From: Chromohalobacter sp. 296-RDG
Lineage (GTDB): Bacteria; Pseudomonadota; Gammaproteobacteria; Pseudomonadales; Halomonadaceae
Assembly: GCF_029889885.1 (NCBI RefSeq)
Contig: NZ_JARANY010000006.1
Coordinates: forward strand, 51,724-115,723
DNA: 64,000 bases
Direction: 5' to 3'
Position numbers and translations under genes: made by a program
Shown: one piece after another, positions 16,313 to 26,194 of the stretch
How the letters are laid out: the number at the start of each line of letters is the position of its first letter
Numbering within the stretch: the first letter of the stretch is position 1
The notes under the pieces: generated by a model
What the model saw: only the letters and a program-made list of their open reading frames with translations
Databases searched by the model: none
Told to the model about the DNA's origin: nothing

Positions 16313-17614
16313 ATGTCTGACACGACCACTCTGGAGGCTTGGCTGGTGCATCTAGAGCGCCAGCACCCCGTGTCCATTGATCTAGGGCTCGAGCGGGTCA
16401 ACACGGTCGCCGTTCGCCTGGGGCTTACGACCACCGCATTGGCGGGGCGCGTCATTACCGTGGCCGGCACCAACGGCAAGGGCTCGACTGTTGCCATGCT
16501 TGATGCGCTGGCACGTGAAAATGGCTGGCGCTGCGCCGCTTATACATCACCGCATCTAAAGCGCTACAACGAACGCCTGTGCTTCGATGGCCAAGAGGTC
16601 GATGATGTCATCTTGGTCGAGGCCTTCGAGGCCGTCGAAGCGGCGCGCTTTGTGAGTGAAGAGATCAGCCTCACCTACTTCGAAGTCAGCACTTTGGCCG
16701 CCTTGTGGTTGATTATGCACCAGCAACCCGATGTCGCGTTGCTCGAAGTGGGACTGGGTGGTCGGTTGGACGCGGTCAACGTCATCGATCCGGACGTGGC
16801 TGTGGTGACCACCGTGGCTCAAGATCACGCCGCCTTTCTTGGCACTCATCTCGAAACCATCGGCCAGGAAAAAGCCGGCATCATGCGTCCGGGTCGCCCG
16901 GCGGTACTGGGTAGTACCGCCCTGCCGGCGAGTGTGCGCCAGCATGCCGAGAGCCTGGCGGCGCCGGTATTCGCGCTGGGCGAGCGATTCGACTGGCAAG
17001 CCACAACCGATGGCTGGCAGTGGCAGGGTGAAACCGCCACCGGTGAGGCCCTGGCTCTGCGTGCGCTCCCCGATCCGAACCTGCCGTTGGACAATGCCGC
17101 GACGGCATTGCAGGCACTGACGCTGGCCGGCATTTCCCTCGAGAGATCGGCATGCCAGCGAGCTTTTGGCCGAGCCGTACTGCCTGGGCGGCTGCAATGG
17201 CAGGGCCCCTGGTGTCTGGATGTCGGCCATAATCCGCATGCCGCTGCCTATGTCGCTACTTCCTTGGCGCAGCGTCCGCTGCGCGGGCGGCGCTTTTGTC
17301 TGCTGGGAATGTTGGCCGACAAGGATGCCAAGGGTGTGATCGAGGCGCTGGCGCCTCAGATCGATGCCTGGGTGCCGGTATCGTTGAGTGGTGATCGCGC
17401 GCGCGAAGCCGAGCAGCTGGCCGCCTGCCTGGAGACGTGCGGCGCTCAGGTATTGCATTGTGCCGCGTCACCGGATGCTGGCGTACGTTGGTTGCACACC
17501 AATATGAATAATGGCGACGAAGTGCTTGTTTGCGGCTCGTTCTGGACCGTCGCCGAGGCTTTGACCACCCTTGAATCACTCGGGGTCGTGGCGAGCCCAA
17601 GGAGTGTGTCATGA
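16313..17614 (+). CDS. folC: Dihydrofolate synthase / folylpolyglutamate synthase FolC
   Basis: FolC adds glutamate to dihydropteroate and then extends the polyglutamate tail of folates. The protein has 433 residues with the Mur-ligase-type P-loop (VAGTNGKGSTVAML), the adjacent YTSPHLKRYNERL, the LLEVGLGGRLDAVN motif and the C-terminal DVGHNPHAA. It starts right after the accD stop and its TGA overlaps the next ATG, making accD-folC-dedD-cvpA one tight unit, the same order as in Pseudomonas and E. coli. Confidence 0.95.
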   Translation: MSDTTTLEAWLVHLERQHPVSIDLGLERVNTVAVRLGLTTTALAGRVITVAGTNGKGSTVAMLDALARENGWRCAAYTSPHLKRYNERLCFDGQEVDDVILVEAFEAVEAARFVSEEISLTYFEVSTLAALWLIMHQQPDVALLEVGLGGRLDAVNVIDPDVAVVTTVAQDHAAFLGTHLETIGQEKAGIMRPGRPAVLGSTALPASVRQHAESLAAPVFALGERFDWQATTDGWQWQGETATGEALALRALPDPNLPLDNAATALQALTLAGISLERSACQRAFGRAVLPGRLQWQGPWCLDVGHNPHAAAYVATSLAQRPLRGRRFCLLGMLADKDAKGVIEALAPQIDAWVPVSLSGDRAREAEQLAACLETCGAQVLHCAASPDAGVRWLHTNMNNGDEVLVCGSFWTVAEALTTLESLGVVASPRSVS

Positions 17615-18270
17615 AATATGGAATGCGTGAGCGCATCAGTGGCGCGATCATCCTCGTCGCGTTGGCAGTGATTTTCCTGCCTATGCTGCTCGATGAGCCG
17701 ACTCCGCGAAGCGAGCGTCCCGAACCGGTACTAACCATCGAGCAGCCGATTCCCGTGGATCAGCGCGATGTCGACTCTCCTGAGCCGCCCGTCAATCTCG
17801 AGGAAGACGCGGACAGTGACAGGGTCGTCGAGCCGGCGACCGGGTCCCAGCTCGGTCAATCCGACGCCGATGCTTCTTCGCCAACCGCGTCTTCGCCGTC
17901 AGCGGCGTCCAATGACGGCGCAGCATCCGGTGAGACGGGGTCTGGGAGCGATGACCCCATTGCCGCCATTGCCGAACAGTCTGCATCGTCGCAAGCGCAA
18001 GGGGATACCGGTGGGTCGCCATCGACGTCCGAGGTGCAAGAAGGCTGGGCGGTCCAGGTCGGTAGCTTCGGGGAACCGGACAATGCCACACGGCTCGTCG
18101 AAAAGCTCACGTCACAAGGGTTCGATGCCTATCAACGTCCGCGGGACAATGATTTGACGACGGTCTACGTCGGTCCGTTTGGAACCTCTGATGCAGGTGA
18201 GCGCGTACGCACCGAACTCAAGGAAGACGCCAATATCCAAGGGCTCTTGATTCGCGTGCGGGAGGAGTAA
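17611..18270 (+). CDS. SPOR-domain membrane protein, DedD-like
   Basis: The 219-residue protein has a short cytoplasmic start, one membrane helix (ISGAIILVALAVIFLPMLL), a long acidic Ser/Ala/Pro-rich linker (about residues 35-145) and a C-terminal SPOR domain (WAVQVGSFGEPDNATRLVEK ... TVYVGPFGTSDAGERV). SPOR domains bind denuded glycan strands at the septum; DedD of E. coli has the same architecture, length class and position between folC and cvpA, so a role in cell division is likely. The start overlaps the folC stop and the TAA overlaps the cvpA ATG by one base. Confidence 0.9.
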   Translation: MKYGMRERISGAIILVALAVIFLPMLLDEPTPRSERPEPVLTIEQPIPVDQRDVDSPEPPVNLEEDADSDRVVEPATGSQLGQSDADASSPTASSPSAASNDGAASGETGSGSDDPIAAIAEQSASSQAQGDTGGSPSTSEVQEGWAVQVGSFGEPDNATRLVEKLTSQGFDAYQRPRDNDLTTVYVGPFGTSDAGERVRTELKEDANIQGLLIRVREE

Positions 18271-18866
18271 TGACGCTGACCTGGCTCGACTGGGCCTTTC
18301 TGGCGGTATTGACCGTCTCCATGCTGGCCGGTTTCATGCGCGGCCTGGTGCGCGAAGCATTGGGGCTAGCGGCTTGGGTGGCAGCATTACTGGGCGCGCG
18401 GATGTTCGCCCCGGCAGTAGCCGAGATGATGGCGCCCTATATCGATCATCCCGAGATTCGCCTGGTGCTGGGCTTCGTGCTGGTCATTTTCGTTATCGTC
18501 ATGCTGTGCGGATTCTTGATCCGTATGATCAACGCCGCTATCGAATGGGTCGGCATGGGGTTTTTCAACCGTGTCGCCGGTGCGACGTTCGGTGCTGCGC
18601 GAGGCGCCTTGATCCTGGTGCTGGCGACGGTCATCTTGACGTTGACGCCCTTGTCGGGGATCGCCGCATGGCAGGATGCGCAACTGCGTCCTGCCTTCGA
18701 GCAATTGCGCGACTGGTCGGTGGACCGTCTGGAGGCGTGGGAAATCGACACCTCGGGTGCCGAACGTGCCTTGCGTGACACGGGGCGCGAGGCGGCCGGC
18801 CAAGTATTGGAAACGTCGCCCGAGGCACCTGCATCGAACGCGTCATCTGAAACGCAGGCGCCCTGA
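18270..18866 (+). CDS. cvpA: CvpA family membrane protein
   Basis: The 198-residue protein has four hydrophobic helices typical of CvpA (WLDWAFLAVLTVSMLAGFMR, then the AVAEMMAPYI loop, VLGFVLVIFVIVMLCGFLI, and GAARGALILVLATVIL). In E. coli CvpA is needed for colicin V production and for resistance to bile and membrane stress; its biochemical role is unsettled. A C-terminal hydrophilic extension (about residues 150-198) is of low complexity. It lies upstream of purF as in E. coli. A short GC-rich stem-loop (18856-18874, arms AGGCGCC/GGCGCCT) overlaps the stop codon but has no T-run. Confidence 0.92.
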   Translation: MTLTWLDWAFLAVLTVSMLAGFMRGLVREALGLAAWVAALLGARMFAPAVAEMMAPYIDHPEIRLVLGFVLVIFVIVMLCGFLIRMINAAIEWVGMGFFNRVAGATFGAARGALILVLATVILTLTPLSGIAAWQDAQLRPAFEQLRDWSVDRLEAWEIDTSGAERALRDTGREAAGQVLETSPEAPASNASSETQAP

Positions 18867-18953
18867 AGGCGCCTTGATACATGACAGGCTTCAACCGCGA
18901 ACGGCGTTCTTACATGCCGTTCGCTACTCTCATGGCAAGCGAGGAAAGGCACA

Positions 18954-20471
18954 ATGTGCGGTATCGTGGGCCTCATGGCCAATCAGGCGGTCAATCAGTC
19001 GCTGTATGACGCGCTGACAGTGCTCCAACACCGTGGCCAGGATGCCGCCGGGATGATGACATGGCATGAGGGGCGCTTTCTGCTGCGCAAGAGCAATGGC
19101 CTGGTGCGTGATGTGTTCCATACGCGCCACATGACGCGCCTGCGCGGTAATATGGGCATTGGGCATATTCGTTACCCGACTGCCGGCTCGTCGAGCGAAG
19201 CGGAGTCGCAGCCATTTTATGTCAACTCGCCCTATGGCATTTCGCTGGCGCATAATGGCAATCTGACCAATTCCGAACAGCTCAAACGTGAGCTTTTCTT
19301 TTCCGATCTGCGCCACATCAATACCAGCTCCGACTCTGAAGTCCTGCTCAACGTGTTCGCGCACGAGCTGGGCAAGCAAGGGCACGATCTCTCCCCAGAT
19401 GACATTTTCGATGCCGTACGTCGCGTTCATCGTCGCTGTCAGGGCGCTTATGCGGCGGTTGCGTTCATCAATGGCTTTGGCATGGTGGCGTTTCGTGATC
19501 CTCACGGGATTCGGCCGGTGGTCTACGGTACCCGCGACACGGAAGAAGGGCAGGAGGTGATGATTGCCTCTGAGTCGGTGGCGCTGGATGTCGGTGGCTT
19601 CGAGCTGTGTCGCGATCTGGCACCGGGCGAGGCGATCTTCATCGAAACCGAGGGCAATCGAGTGCACACCCAGCAGTGTGCTGACCGCCCACAGCTGACG
19701 CCGTGTATCTTTGAACATGTCTATCTGGCGCGCCCCGACTCGATCCTCGATGGCGCCTATGTCTATGGCACGCGCATGGAAATGGGGCGCAAGCTGGGCG
19801 ATCGCATCCAGCGTGACTGGCCGGAACATGACATCGACGTAGTGATTCCGATCCCCGATACCTCGCGAACCTCGGCGCTGGAAATGGCGCAGCATCTGGG
19901 CGTGACGTACCGCGAAGGCTTCATGAAGAATCGCTATATCGGGCGGACCTTTATCATGCCGGGGCAGACGCAGCGCAAGAAATCGGTGCGTCAGAAGCTC
20001 AATGCCATCGACGTCGAGTTCGCCGGCAAGAACGTGCTACTGGTCGACGATTCCATCGTGCGCGGTACCACGTGTAAACAGATCATCCAGATGGCCCGTG
20101 AGGCAGGAGCGCGCAAGGTCTATTTCGCCTCCGCCGCGCCGCCGGTGCGTTATCCCAATGTTTACGGCATCGACATGCCGGTGGCATCGGAATTGATCGC
20201 ACATGGCCGCAGTGAAGAGGAAGTCGGGGAGCTGATTGGCGCCGATCGTATCGTCTATCAGAAACTCGAGGACCTCAAGGCGGCATGTCGCGACGTCAAT
20301 CCTTCGCTCGAGGAGTTCGATTGCTCGGTGTTCGATGGCGAGTACGTGACCGGCGATATCGATGCCGCCTATCTGGCCGATCTCGAGGCCGCGCGTAGCG
20401 ACATGGCCAAACATCAGGACAATACGGTGCATGCCGTGGTCGACCTGCATAACGATGTCGAAGAAGACTGA
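18954..20471 (+). CDS. purF: Amidophosphoribosyltransferase PurF
   Basis: PurF makes 5-phosphoribosylamine from PRPP and glutamine, the first committed step of purine synthesis. The 505-residue product starts MCGIVGLM, so Cys2 becomes the N-terminal nucleophile after Met removal. The glutaminase half has [11 protein letters not shown] and SDSEVLLN, and the transferase half has the PRPP loop [21 protein letters not shown] precedes the ATG. metZ follows after 11 bases, so purine and methionine genes are probably co-transcribed, as in Pseudomonas. I could not recognise a PurR operator in the 87-base gap after cvpA. Confidence 0.97.
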   Translation: MCGIVGLMANQAVNQSLYDALTVLQHRGQDAAGMMTWHEGRFLLRKSNGLVRDVFHTRHMTRLRGNMGIGHIRYPTAGSSSEAESQPFYVNSPYGISLAHNGNLTNSEQLKRELFFSDLRHINTSSDSEVLLNVFAHELGKQGHDLSPDDIFDAVRRVHRRCQGAYAAVAFINGFGMVAFRDPHGIRPVVYGTRDTEEGQEVMIASESVALDVGGFELCRDLAPGEAIFIETEGNRVHTQQCADRPQLTPCIFEHVYLARPDSILDGAYVYGTRMEMGRKLGDRIQRDWPEHDIDVVIPIPDTSRTSALEMAQHLGVTYREGFMKNRYIGRTFIMPGQTQRKKSVRQKLNAIDVEFAGKNVLLVDDSIVRGTTCKQIIQMAREAGARKVYFASAAPPVRYPNVYGIDMPVASELIAHGRSEEEVGELIGADRIVYQKLEDLKAACRDVNPSLEEFDCSVFDGEYVTGDIDAAYLADLEAARSDMAKHQDNTVHAVVDLHNDVEED

Positions 20472-20482
20472 GGAGGTGGGAC

Positions 20483-21673
20483 ATGCATGAGGATCATGAC
20501 GACGCCTTCGCGCTCGACACGCTGGCGATCCGTGCCGGCCACGACCGCACGCACGAGCAGGAACATGGCGAGCCGATCTTCCCCACGTCGAGCTTCGTCT
20601 ACGGCAGCGCCGCCGAGGCGGCGCGCAAGTTCTCCGGCGAAGAACCGGGCAACATCTATTCGCGTTTCACCAACCCCACGGTGCACACCTTCGAGAAACG
20701 CCTGGCGGCGCTTGAAGGCGGTGAGCGTTGCGTGGCGACCAGTTCCGGCATGGCGGCGATTCTCGCCACGGCGCTGGCGTTCTTGCAGGCCGGTGATGAA
20801 ATCGTCGCCTCGCGTTCATTGTTTGGTTCCACGGTCAGCCTGTTCGACAAGTATCTCGGCAAGCTGGGGATCGTGACCCGCTACGTGGAACTGGGCGACC
20901 TGGATGCCTGGCAGGCCGCGATTACGCCGCAGACGCGCTTATTGTTCGCCGAGACGCCTTCCAATCCGCTGTCCGAGGTGGTGGATATCGCCGCATTGGC
21001 TGACTTGGCGCATCGCCATGACGCCTGGCTCGCCATCGACAACTGCTTTTTGACCCCGGTGTTGCAGCGTCCGCTCGACCTGGGTGCCGATCTGGTGATC
21101 CACTCGGCGACCAAGTACCTGGATGGTCAAGGGCGGGCCATCGGTGGTGCCGTGGTGGGGCCCGAGGAAATGCTCAAGGAATTGGTGGGCGTCGTGCGCA
21201 CCTGTGGCCCGTGCATGAGTCCTTTCAATGCGTGGATCTTCCTCAAGGGGCTGGAAACGCTGGGGCTGCGCATGAAGGCGCATTGTGAGAATACTCTGGC
21301 CCTGGCGGAGTGGCTGGAGGTGCAGCCGGAAATTGCCCGCGTGCATTACAGCGGTCTGGAAAGTCACCCGCAGCATGCGCTGGCCAAGCAGCAGCAACGC
21401 GGCTTCGGCGCCGTGCTGGGCGTTGAGGTGAAAGGCGGTCGCGACGGTGCCTGGGCACTCATCGATCATTCTCGCCTGATGTCGATCACCGGCAACCTGG
21501 GTGATGTGAAAACGACCGTCACGCATCCGGCGACGACGACCCACGCACGCTTGGGCGATGAGCAGAAGGTCGCTGCGGGGATTAGTGAAGGTTTGGTGCG
21601 CATCGCCGTGGGCCTGGAAGCGCTGGATGATCTCAAGCGCGATATCCGCCGCGGACTCGATACGCTTGGCTGA
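20483..21673 (+). CDS. metZ: O-succinylhomoserine sulfhydrylase MetZ
   Basis: MetZ replaces the succinyl group of O-succinylhomoserine with sulfide to give homocysteine directly. The 396-residue Cys/Met-metabolism PLP enzyme has the family signatures SRFTNPTVHTFEKRLAALEG, SSGMAAIL and the PLP lysine in VIHSATKYLDGQGRAIGG. Assignment to MetZ rather than MetB or MetY rests on the position right after purF, conserved in Pseudomonas, and on overall sequence character. A strong GGAGGTGGG lies upstream of the ATG. A hairpin at 21719-21751 ends the transcript. Confidence 0.92.
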   Translation: MHEDHDDAFALDTLAIRAGHDRTHEQEHGEPIFPTSSFVYGSAAEAARKFSGEEPGNIYSRFTNPTVHTFEKRLAALEGGERCVATSSGMAAILATALAFLQAGDEIVASRSLFGSTVSLFDKYLGKLGIVTRYVELGDLDAWQAAITPQTRLLFAETPSNPLSEVVDIAALADLAHRHDAWLAIDNCFLTPVLQRPLDLGADLVIHSATKYLDGQGRAIGGAVVGPEEMLKELVGVVRTCGPCMSPFNAWIFLKGLETLGLRMKAHCENTLALAEWLEVQPEIARVHYSGLESHPQHALAKQQQRGFGAVLGVEVKGGRDGAWALIDHSRLMSITGNLGDVKTTVTHPATTTHARLGDEQKVAAGISEGLVRIAVGLEALDDLKRDIRRGLDTLG

Positions 21674-21718
21674 GCTGCATCCAGGTTTGTCGATTCACTA
21701 GGTAACGTCGTATGCATG

Positions 21719-21751
21719 ACGCCTCGCCCCTTTTGGGGGCGAGGCGTTCTT
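21719..21751 (+). terminator. Terminator between metZ and rsgA
   Basis: A GC-rich stem with twelve-base arms (ACGCCTCGCCCC and GGGGCGAGGCGT) around a T-rich loop is followed by TCTTC on the plus strand. It sits between convergent genes; the T-tract favours termination of metZ transcription. Confidence 0.7.
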
Positions 21752-21768
21752 CATGAGGCGTTCTTCAT
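21741..21768. repeat. 14-base tandem duplication at the 3' end of rsgA
   Basis: GAGGCGTTCTTCAT occurs twice in direct tandem at 21741-21754 and 21755-21768. The second copy includes the rsgA stop codon and the first joins the terminator stem, so the duplication extends the rsgA 3' flank. Confidence 0.75.
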
Positions 21769-22796
21769 GGAGAGCGGTCGAGTTCCAGGCTATCGACGAT
21801 GTGTCGGTAGCTATCGAACCGTGAAGCGAGAATATCGCCGCGTTCCACGGCTTCACGCAAGGCACATCCCGGCTCCTGGCGATGATGACAATCGCGGAAA
21901 CGGCAGTGGCCCAGGTAGGGCTGAAATTCGATGAACCCGCGTTCCACGTCGCGCTCGTCAAGATGGCTGAGTCCGAATTCGCGAATGCCCGGCGAGTCGA
22001 TCAGTTCGCCGCCCGCCGGTAGATGATAGAGCGTGGCCGTGGTCGTGGTGTGTGTGCCCTTGCGTGAATCTACCGAGAGTGCACCGACGCGCAGTTGCCT
22101 ATCGGGCAGCAGGCGGTCGATCAAGGATGACTTGCCAACCCCGCTCTGGCCCACGAACACTGAGGTACGTTCGGTGAGACAGGCATGCAGGGTCTCGAGA
22201 CCGTCCTCGCACTGCGTGGAGGCGCTGACCACGCGATATCCTAGCCCGCGATAGCGTGCCAGCAACGTGCGCAATTCACCGCCCTCGTCGGGCAGCAGAT
22301 CGGTCTTGTTGAGCACCAGCACCGGGGCAATACTAGTGGCCTCGGCGGCGACGAGATAGCGATCGATGAGATTGGGGTGGGGAGCGGGCTCCACGGCGAA
22401 GACGATCAGGATCTGCGCGATATTGGCGGCCACGGGCTTGAGCTGGCCACGCGCGTCGGGACGCTCGAGCACGCTATGACGCGGCTGGCGCGCCACGACC
22501 ACGCCACTGCCGTCGCTCGCTGTACGCCATACCACGTTATCGCCGGTGACCAGGCCCTCGAGGTTGGCGCGCAGATGGCAACGGTGACGCTGAAGACCGC
22601 CGTGTTCGTCCTCGGCCTCCACTTCCAGCGTGCGTCCGAAATGTGCGGTGACACGTCCCAAGAGCTCAGGGCCATAATCGCCGGCCTCGAGTGCGGTGTC
22701 GTCGCGCTGGGTTCGGCGTTGGGCACGCTCGGCGCGCTGGGCTTGAATCTTTTCGACCCGCCAACGTTGCTGGCGGCTGAGTTTGCGTTTGCTCAT
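21765..22796 (-). CDS. rsgA: Small ribosomal subunit biogenesis GTPase RsgA
   Basis: RsgA helps late maturation of the 30S subunit. This 343-residue protein has the circularly permuted GTPase order: G4 (LVLNKTDLL) comes before G1 ([16 protein letters not shown]) and G3 ([10 protein letters not shown]). It has an N-terminal OB-type domain and a C-terminal zinc motif with Cys and His residues in [15 protein letters not shown]. The basic N-terminus ([18 protein letters not shown]) is typical of gammaproteobacterial RsgA. It is divergent from orn, the same arrangement as in E. coli. Confidence 0.96.
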   Translation of the reverse strand: MSKRKLSRQQRWRVEKIQAQRAERAQRRTQRDDTALEAGDYGPELLGRVTAHFGRTLEVEAEDEHGGLQRHRCHLRANLEGLVTGDNVVWRTASDGSGVVVARQPRHSVLERPDARGQLKPVAANIAQILIVFAVEPAPHPNLIDRYLVAAEATSIAPVLVLNKTDLLPDEGGELRTLLARYRGLGYRVVSASTQCEDGLETLHACLTERTSVFVGQSGVGKSSLIDRLLPDRQLRVGALSVDSRKGTHTTTTATLYHLPAGGELIDSPGIREFGLSHLDERDVERGFIEFQPYLGHCRFRDCHHRQEPGCALREAVERGDILASRFDSYRHIVDSLELDRSP

Positions 22797-22826
22797 GCGC
22801 TCTCGGGACAGGGTACAATGGCAGTC

Positions 22827-22856
22827 ATTATAGCGTTCATAGCGCCATGCTGTCCC
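22827..22856 (-). promoter_or_regulatory. Candidate sigma-70 promoter of rsgA
   Basis: On the minus strand a perfect -10 box (TATAAT) lies 18 bases after GGGACA (four of six matches to TTGACA), about 30 bases before the rsgA start. On the plus strand a TACAAT at 22814-22819 may serve orn, but its -35 is poor. Confidence 0.5.
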
Positions 22857-22897
22857 TAGGCCTGGGCTTAGGCAATGGCGCCCCGATGGAGACCCCT

Positions 22898-23461
22898 ATG
22901 GCAAGTGACACACCGCAAGCTCCGCGTAACGACCTGCTGATCTGGATCGACCTGGAAATGACCGGGCTCGACCCTGCTCGTGAGCGCATCATCGAGGTGG
23001 CAACTTTGATCACCGATAGCGATCTGAACCTGATTGCCGAAGGGCCGGTGCTCGCGGTGCATCAGCCGGACAATCTGCTCGACGCGATGGACGAGTGGAA
23101 TACACGCACGCATGGCGACTCGGGGCTGACGCAACGCGTCCGCGAGAGTCGCATCGATACCGCCGAGGCCGAGCGCCAGACGCTGGCGTTTCTCAAGGCG
23201 TATGTGACGCCCAACAGCTCACCCATGTGCGGTAACAGCGTGCACCAGGATCGTCGTTTCATGCGGCGGGAAATGCCCGAACTGGCCGAGTTCTTCCACT
23301 ACCGCAATCTCGATGTGTCGACGCTCAAGGAACTGGCCAAACGCTGGAACCCGCAGGCCCTGGCAGGCTTCGAGAAGCGCAATACGCACCAGGCGCTGGA
23401 TGACATCCGCGAATCGCTGGCCGAGCTGGCGCATTATCGCAAGACATTTCTGCGCGTCTGA
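22898..23461 (+). CDS. orn: Oligoribonuclease Orn
   Basis: Orn degrades two- to five-base RNA fragments, including pGpG, and is essential in many gammaproteobacteria. The 187-residue product is a DEDDh exonuclease: [10 protein letters not shown] (first Asp-Glu pair), [10 protein letters not shown] (second Asp region), and [11 protein letters not shown] (His and last Asp). The start at 22898 ([11 protein letters not shown]) has GGAGA seven bases upstream, better than upstream ATGs at 22847 and 22886. It converges on queG with a 12-base gap and no terminator visible. Confidence 0.96.
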   Translation: MASDTPQAPRNDLLIWIDLEMTGLDPARERIIEVATLITDSDLNLIAEGPVLAVHQPDNLLDAMDEWNTRTHGDSGLTQRVRESRIDTAEAERQTLAFLKAYVTPNSSPMCGNSVHQDRRFMRREMPELAEFFHYRNLDVSTLKELAKRWNPQALAGFEKRNTHQALDDIRESLAELAHYRKTFLRV

Positions 23462-23473
23462 GCAGGCTGCTAG

Positions 23474-24574
23474 CTAGACCTCGACCTGACTGACGATCAA
23501 TTGCTCGCGCTTTTGGCGCTGCTGCTCGAGTCCCCAGCGCACGTGTTCGCGGACCAGATCGGAAGGGTAGGCCAGGCGCGCACGCAAGGCGCCCTCGACG
23601 CGCTCGCTCCAGGGTGCGTTGCCCAGACCGACGGCCAGATTGCGCAGCCAGCGCTCATAGCCGATGCGACGAATCGCGCTACCTTCGGTGCGCATCAGGA
23701 ACTCTTCCTCGCTCCAGGCGAAGAGTCGGATCAGTGAGGCGCGGTCGAGGTCATGGCGTGGCGCGAAGTCTTCTTCCTGCGAGGCGCGCGTGAAACTTGT
23801 AAAGGGACACACCAGTTGGCAGTCGTCGCAGCCGTAGACTCGGTTGCCCATCGCTTTGCGGTATTCTTCGGGAATCGAACCGGCGAGCTCGATGGTTAGA
23901 TACGAGATGCAGCGCCGCGAGTCGATGACCTTGTCGTCGACAATGGCGCCTGTCGGACAAGCCGTCTGACAGCGTGAGCACTTCCCGCAATGCTCGCTCT
24001 CGAAGGGAGCGTCCATCGGTAGCGGCAGGTCGGTGTATAGCTCGCCGAGAAAGAACAGTGAACCGGCCTGGGGGTTGAGCAGCATGGCATTCTTGCCGAA
24101 CCAGCCGAGGCCGGCTTTCTGCGCCAGGGCACGTTCCATGACCGGGGCCGAATCGACGAAGGCCCGGTAGCCGTACGCGCCGGCTTCGTCCTCTATGTAT
24201 TTGGCCAGGGTGGCTAGACGCTTACGAATCAGCTTGTGGTAATCGCGTCCCAGCGCATAGCGTGAAACATAGGCGCGCTCGGGTTGTCCGAGCACCTTGG
24301 TGGTTTCCACCTCGGGGGGCAGGTAGTCCATGCGCACGCTGATGACGCGCATGGTGCCGGGTATGAGTTCTTCAGGCCGCGTGCGCTTGTGGCCGTGTTT
24401 GGCCATGAAGTGCATTTCGCCGTGGTAGCCGGCCGCGAGCCAACGCTCGAGATAGCGCTCATGCGCCTCGAGGTCGGTGTCGGTGATGCCGACCTGCTGG
24501 AAGCCGAGTTCGCGTCCCCACGTATGGATGCGGTCGGCCAGCGCGGCGTAATCGATGGGCGAAGATGAGGACAT
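23474..24574 (-). CDS. queG: Epoxyqueuosine reductase QueG
   Basis: QueG performs the last step of queuosine synthesis in tRNA, reducing epoxyqueuosine with cobalamin and two [4Fe-4S] clusters. The 366-residue product has both cluster motifs, CGKCSRCQTACPTGAI and CDDCQLVCPF, and the conserved substrate-binding segment with KAGLGWFGKNAMLLNP. The start at 24574 (MSSSSPIDYA) has GAGGG upstream; longer frames are not credible. It is opposite in strand to orn and divergent from nnrD, an order seen in other gammaproteobacteria. Confidence 0.95.
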   Translation of the reverse strand: MSSSSPIDYAALADRIHTWGRELGFQQVGITDTDLEAHERYLERWLAAGYHGEMHFMAKHGHKRTRPEELIPGTMRVISVRMDYLPPEVETTKVLGQPERAYVSRYALGRDYHKLIRKRLATLAKYIEDEAGAYGYRAFVDSAPVMERALAQKAGLGWFGKNAMLLNPQAGSLFFLGELYTDLPLPMDAPFESEHCGKCSRCQTACPTGAIVDDKVIDSRRCISYLTIELAGSIPEEYRKAMGNRVYGCDDCQLVCPFTSFTRASQEEDFAPRHDLDRASLIRLFAWSEEEFLMRTEGSAIRRIGYERWLRNLAVGLGNAPWSERVEGALRARLAYPSDLVREHVRWGLEQQRQKREQLIVSQVEV

Positions 24575-24667
24575 GACGAGACCCTCGTGAAGCGAGGGCG
24601 CCACCCTAGCGCAATCGTTACGTGGAATAAATGCTTGTCGTCGGCGAGCAGGAGACAGGAGAGAGTC

Positions 24668-26176
24668 ATGATAACGACATGCAGAGCGCCGCATCCCTTG
24701 TATGGTGCCGATCAGGTTCAGGCGCTGGATCGGCGCCTCATGGCCGAGGGGGTGGCTGGGTTCGAATTGATGCAGTGCGCCGCGCAGGCAGCCTATGCTG
24801 CCCTGCGCTCGCGCTGGCCGGAAGCGCATCGTTTGAGCATCTTGTGTGGCAGTGGCAATAACGCCGGCGATGGCTATGTGATGGCGGCGCTGGCGGCGGG
24901 CGACGGCCTCGACGTGCAGCTCATCGCCTTGCGCGATTCCGCGACGCTGAGCGGCGACGCGGCGCGTGCTTACGAAATGGCCTGGCAGGCGGGGCTGGAT
25001 GTCATCGAATGGCGGCCCGAGACGGTGATCAACGGCGATGTTGTGATCGACGCGCTATTGGGAACCGGCGCGACCGGTGAGGTACGCGAACCGCTGCGTA
25101 GTGCCATCGAGACGCTCAATGCATCGCCACGTCCGGTACTAGCGGTGGATGTGCCTTCGGGGCTATCGGCACAGACCGGGAGTATCGGTGGTGTGGCGGT
25201 AAAAGCCAGTCTGACCGTCACCTTCATCGCCGATAAATTTGGCTTGCATACTGGCGCTAGCGCGGATCATGTCGGCGAGCTGCATGTCGAGACGCTTGGA
25301 ATAACGCCTCAAGGACATGATGATCTCGTGCCACTGGGCGAGCTACAGGCGGCCGACATGCTGCAACAGGCTTTCCCGCCTCGGCCACGAGGTAGCCACA
25401 AGGGCGACTTGGGGCATGTGCTGATGATCGGCGGTAGCGCCGGTTTTGGGGGCGCGGCGTTGATGGCCAGCGAGGCCGCGCTGCGTAGCGGGGCGGGAAA
25501 GGTCAGTTTGGCGACCGATACCTCGCATGTTGCGGCAAGCCTGGTGCGCAGCCCGGAGGTCATGGCGCGTGGCGTGGAAAAGGCCGAAGATATCCGCGAG
25601 CTGCTCGACCAAGCCAATGCCTTGGTGGTCGGACCGGGTCTCGGGCGTCAGGCTTGGGGGCACGCACTGTGGCAAGCGGCGCTCGCCGCAGGCGTACCCA
25701 GCGTGCTCGACGCTGATGCACTCAACTGGTTGGCCGAAGAAGCGACCAAACGCCGAGATGACTGGGTACTGACCCCGCATCCCGGTGAAGCCGCACGTTT
25801 GCTGGGAGTGTCCGGCGCCGAGATTCAGGCCGACCGGCGTGCGGCGGCATTGGCGTTGCATGAGCGCTATGGCGGGAGTGTGGTGCTCAAGGGGGCGGGT
25901 ACCCTGGTCGCCGACGCGAACGGCATCGCCGTGTGTCCGTACGGTAATCCCGGGATGGCGAGTGGCGGAATGGGCGATGTGCTCGCCGGGATCGTCGGGG
26001 CGTTGTTGGCACAGGGCCATACATCGGGCGAAGCGGCGCGGCATGGTGTTCTGCTGCATGCCCTGGCCGCTGATGCGGCGGCGCAAGATGGGGGCGAGCG
26101 TGGTCTGGTTGCCACGGATCTGGCATCCTATGTGCGCGCGATTGCCAATCCACGCCCCTTTGATGCCCAGCGATAA
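24668..26176 (+). CDS. nnr: Bifunctional NAD(P)H-hydrate epimerase / ADP-dependent (S)-NAD(P)H-hydrate dehydratase
   Basis: The enzyme repairs hydrated NADH and NADPH. The 502-residue protein has an N-terminal YjeF_N epimerase domain (about 10-215; CGSGNNAGDGYVMAALA) and a C-terminal ribokinase-like dehydratase (about 230-495; GGSAGFGGAALMASEAALRS, VLTPHPGEAARLLG, GMASGGMGDVLAGIVGALLA). This is the usual E. coli YjeF fusion. The start at 24668 has AGGAGAG seven bases upstream. It heads the run nnr-tsaE-amiB-mutL-miaA-hfq-hflX, with only an 18-base gap to tsaE. Confidence 0.95.
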   Translation: MITTCRAPHPLYGADQVQALDRRLMAEGVAGFELMQCAAQAAYAALRSRWPEAHRLSILCGSGNNAGDGYVMAALAAGDGLDVQLIALRDSATLSGDAARAYEMAWQAGLDVIEWRPETVINGDVVIDALLGTGATGEVREPLRSAIETLNASPRPVLAVDVPSGLSAQTGSIGGVAVKASLTVTFIADKFGLHTGASADHVGELHVETLGITPQGHDDLVPLGELQAADMLQQAFPPRPRGSHKGDLGHVLMIGGSAGFGGAALMASEAALRSGAGKVSLATDTSHVAASLVRSPEVMARGVEKAEDIRELLDQANALVVGPGLGRQAWGHALWQAALAAGVPSVLDADALNWLAEEATKRRDDWVLTPHPGEAARLLGVSGAEIQADRRAAALALHERYGGSVVLKGAGTLVADANGIAVCPYGNPGMASGGMGDVLAGIVGALLAQGHTSGEAARHGVLLHALAADAAAQDGGERGLVATDLASYVRAIANPRPFDAQR

Positions 26177-26194
26177 CGCGAGATACCACGATAG

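Noticed and set aside
18856..18874. Hairpin at the cvpA stop as a terminator before purF
   Set aside because: Seven-base-pair stem but no T-run; purF may still have its own promoter, but termination is not supported.
18930..19895. Open frame of 321 codons opposite purF
   Set aside because: Mirror of purF codons; no start signals and the PurF frame is unambiguous.
20472..20482. SAM riboswitch or MetJ operator ahead of metZ
   Set aside because: Only 11 bases separate purF and metZ, leaving no room for a regulatory leader.
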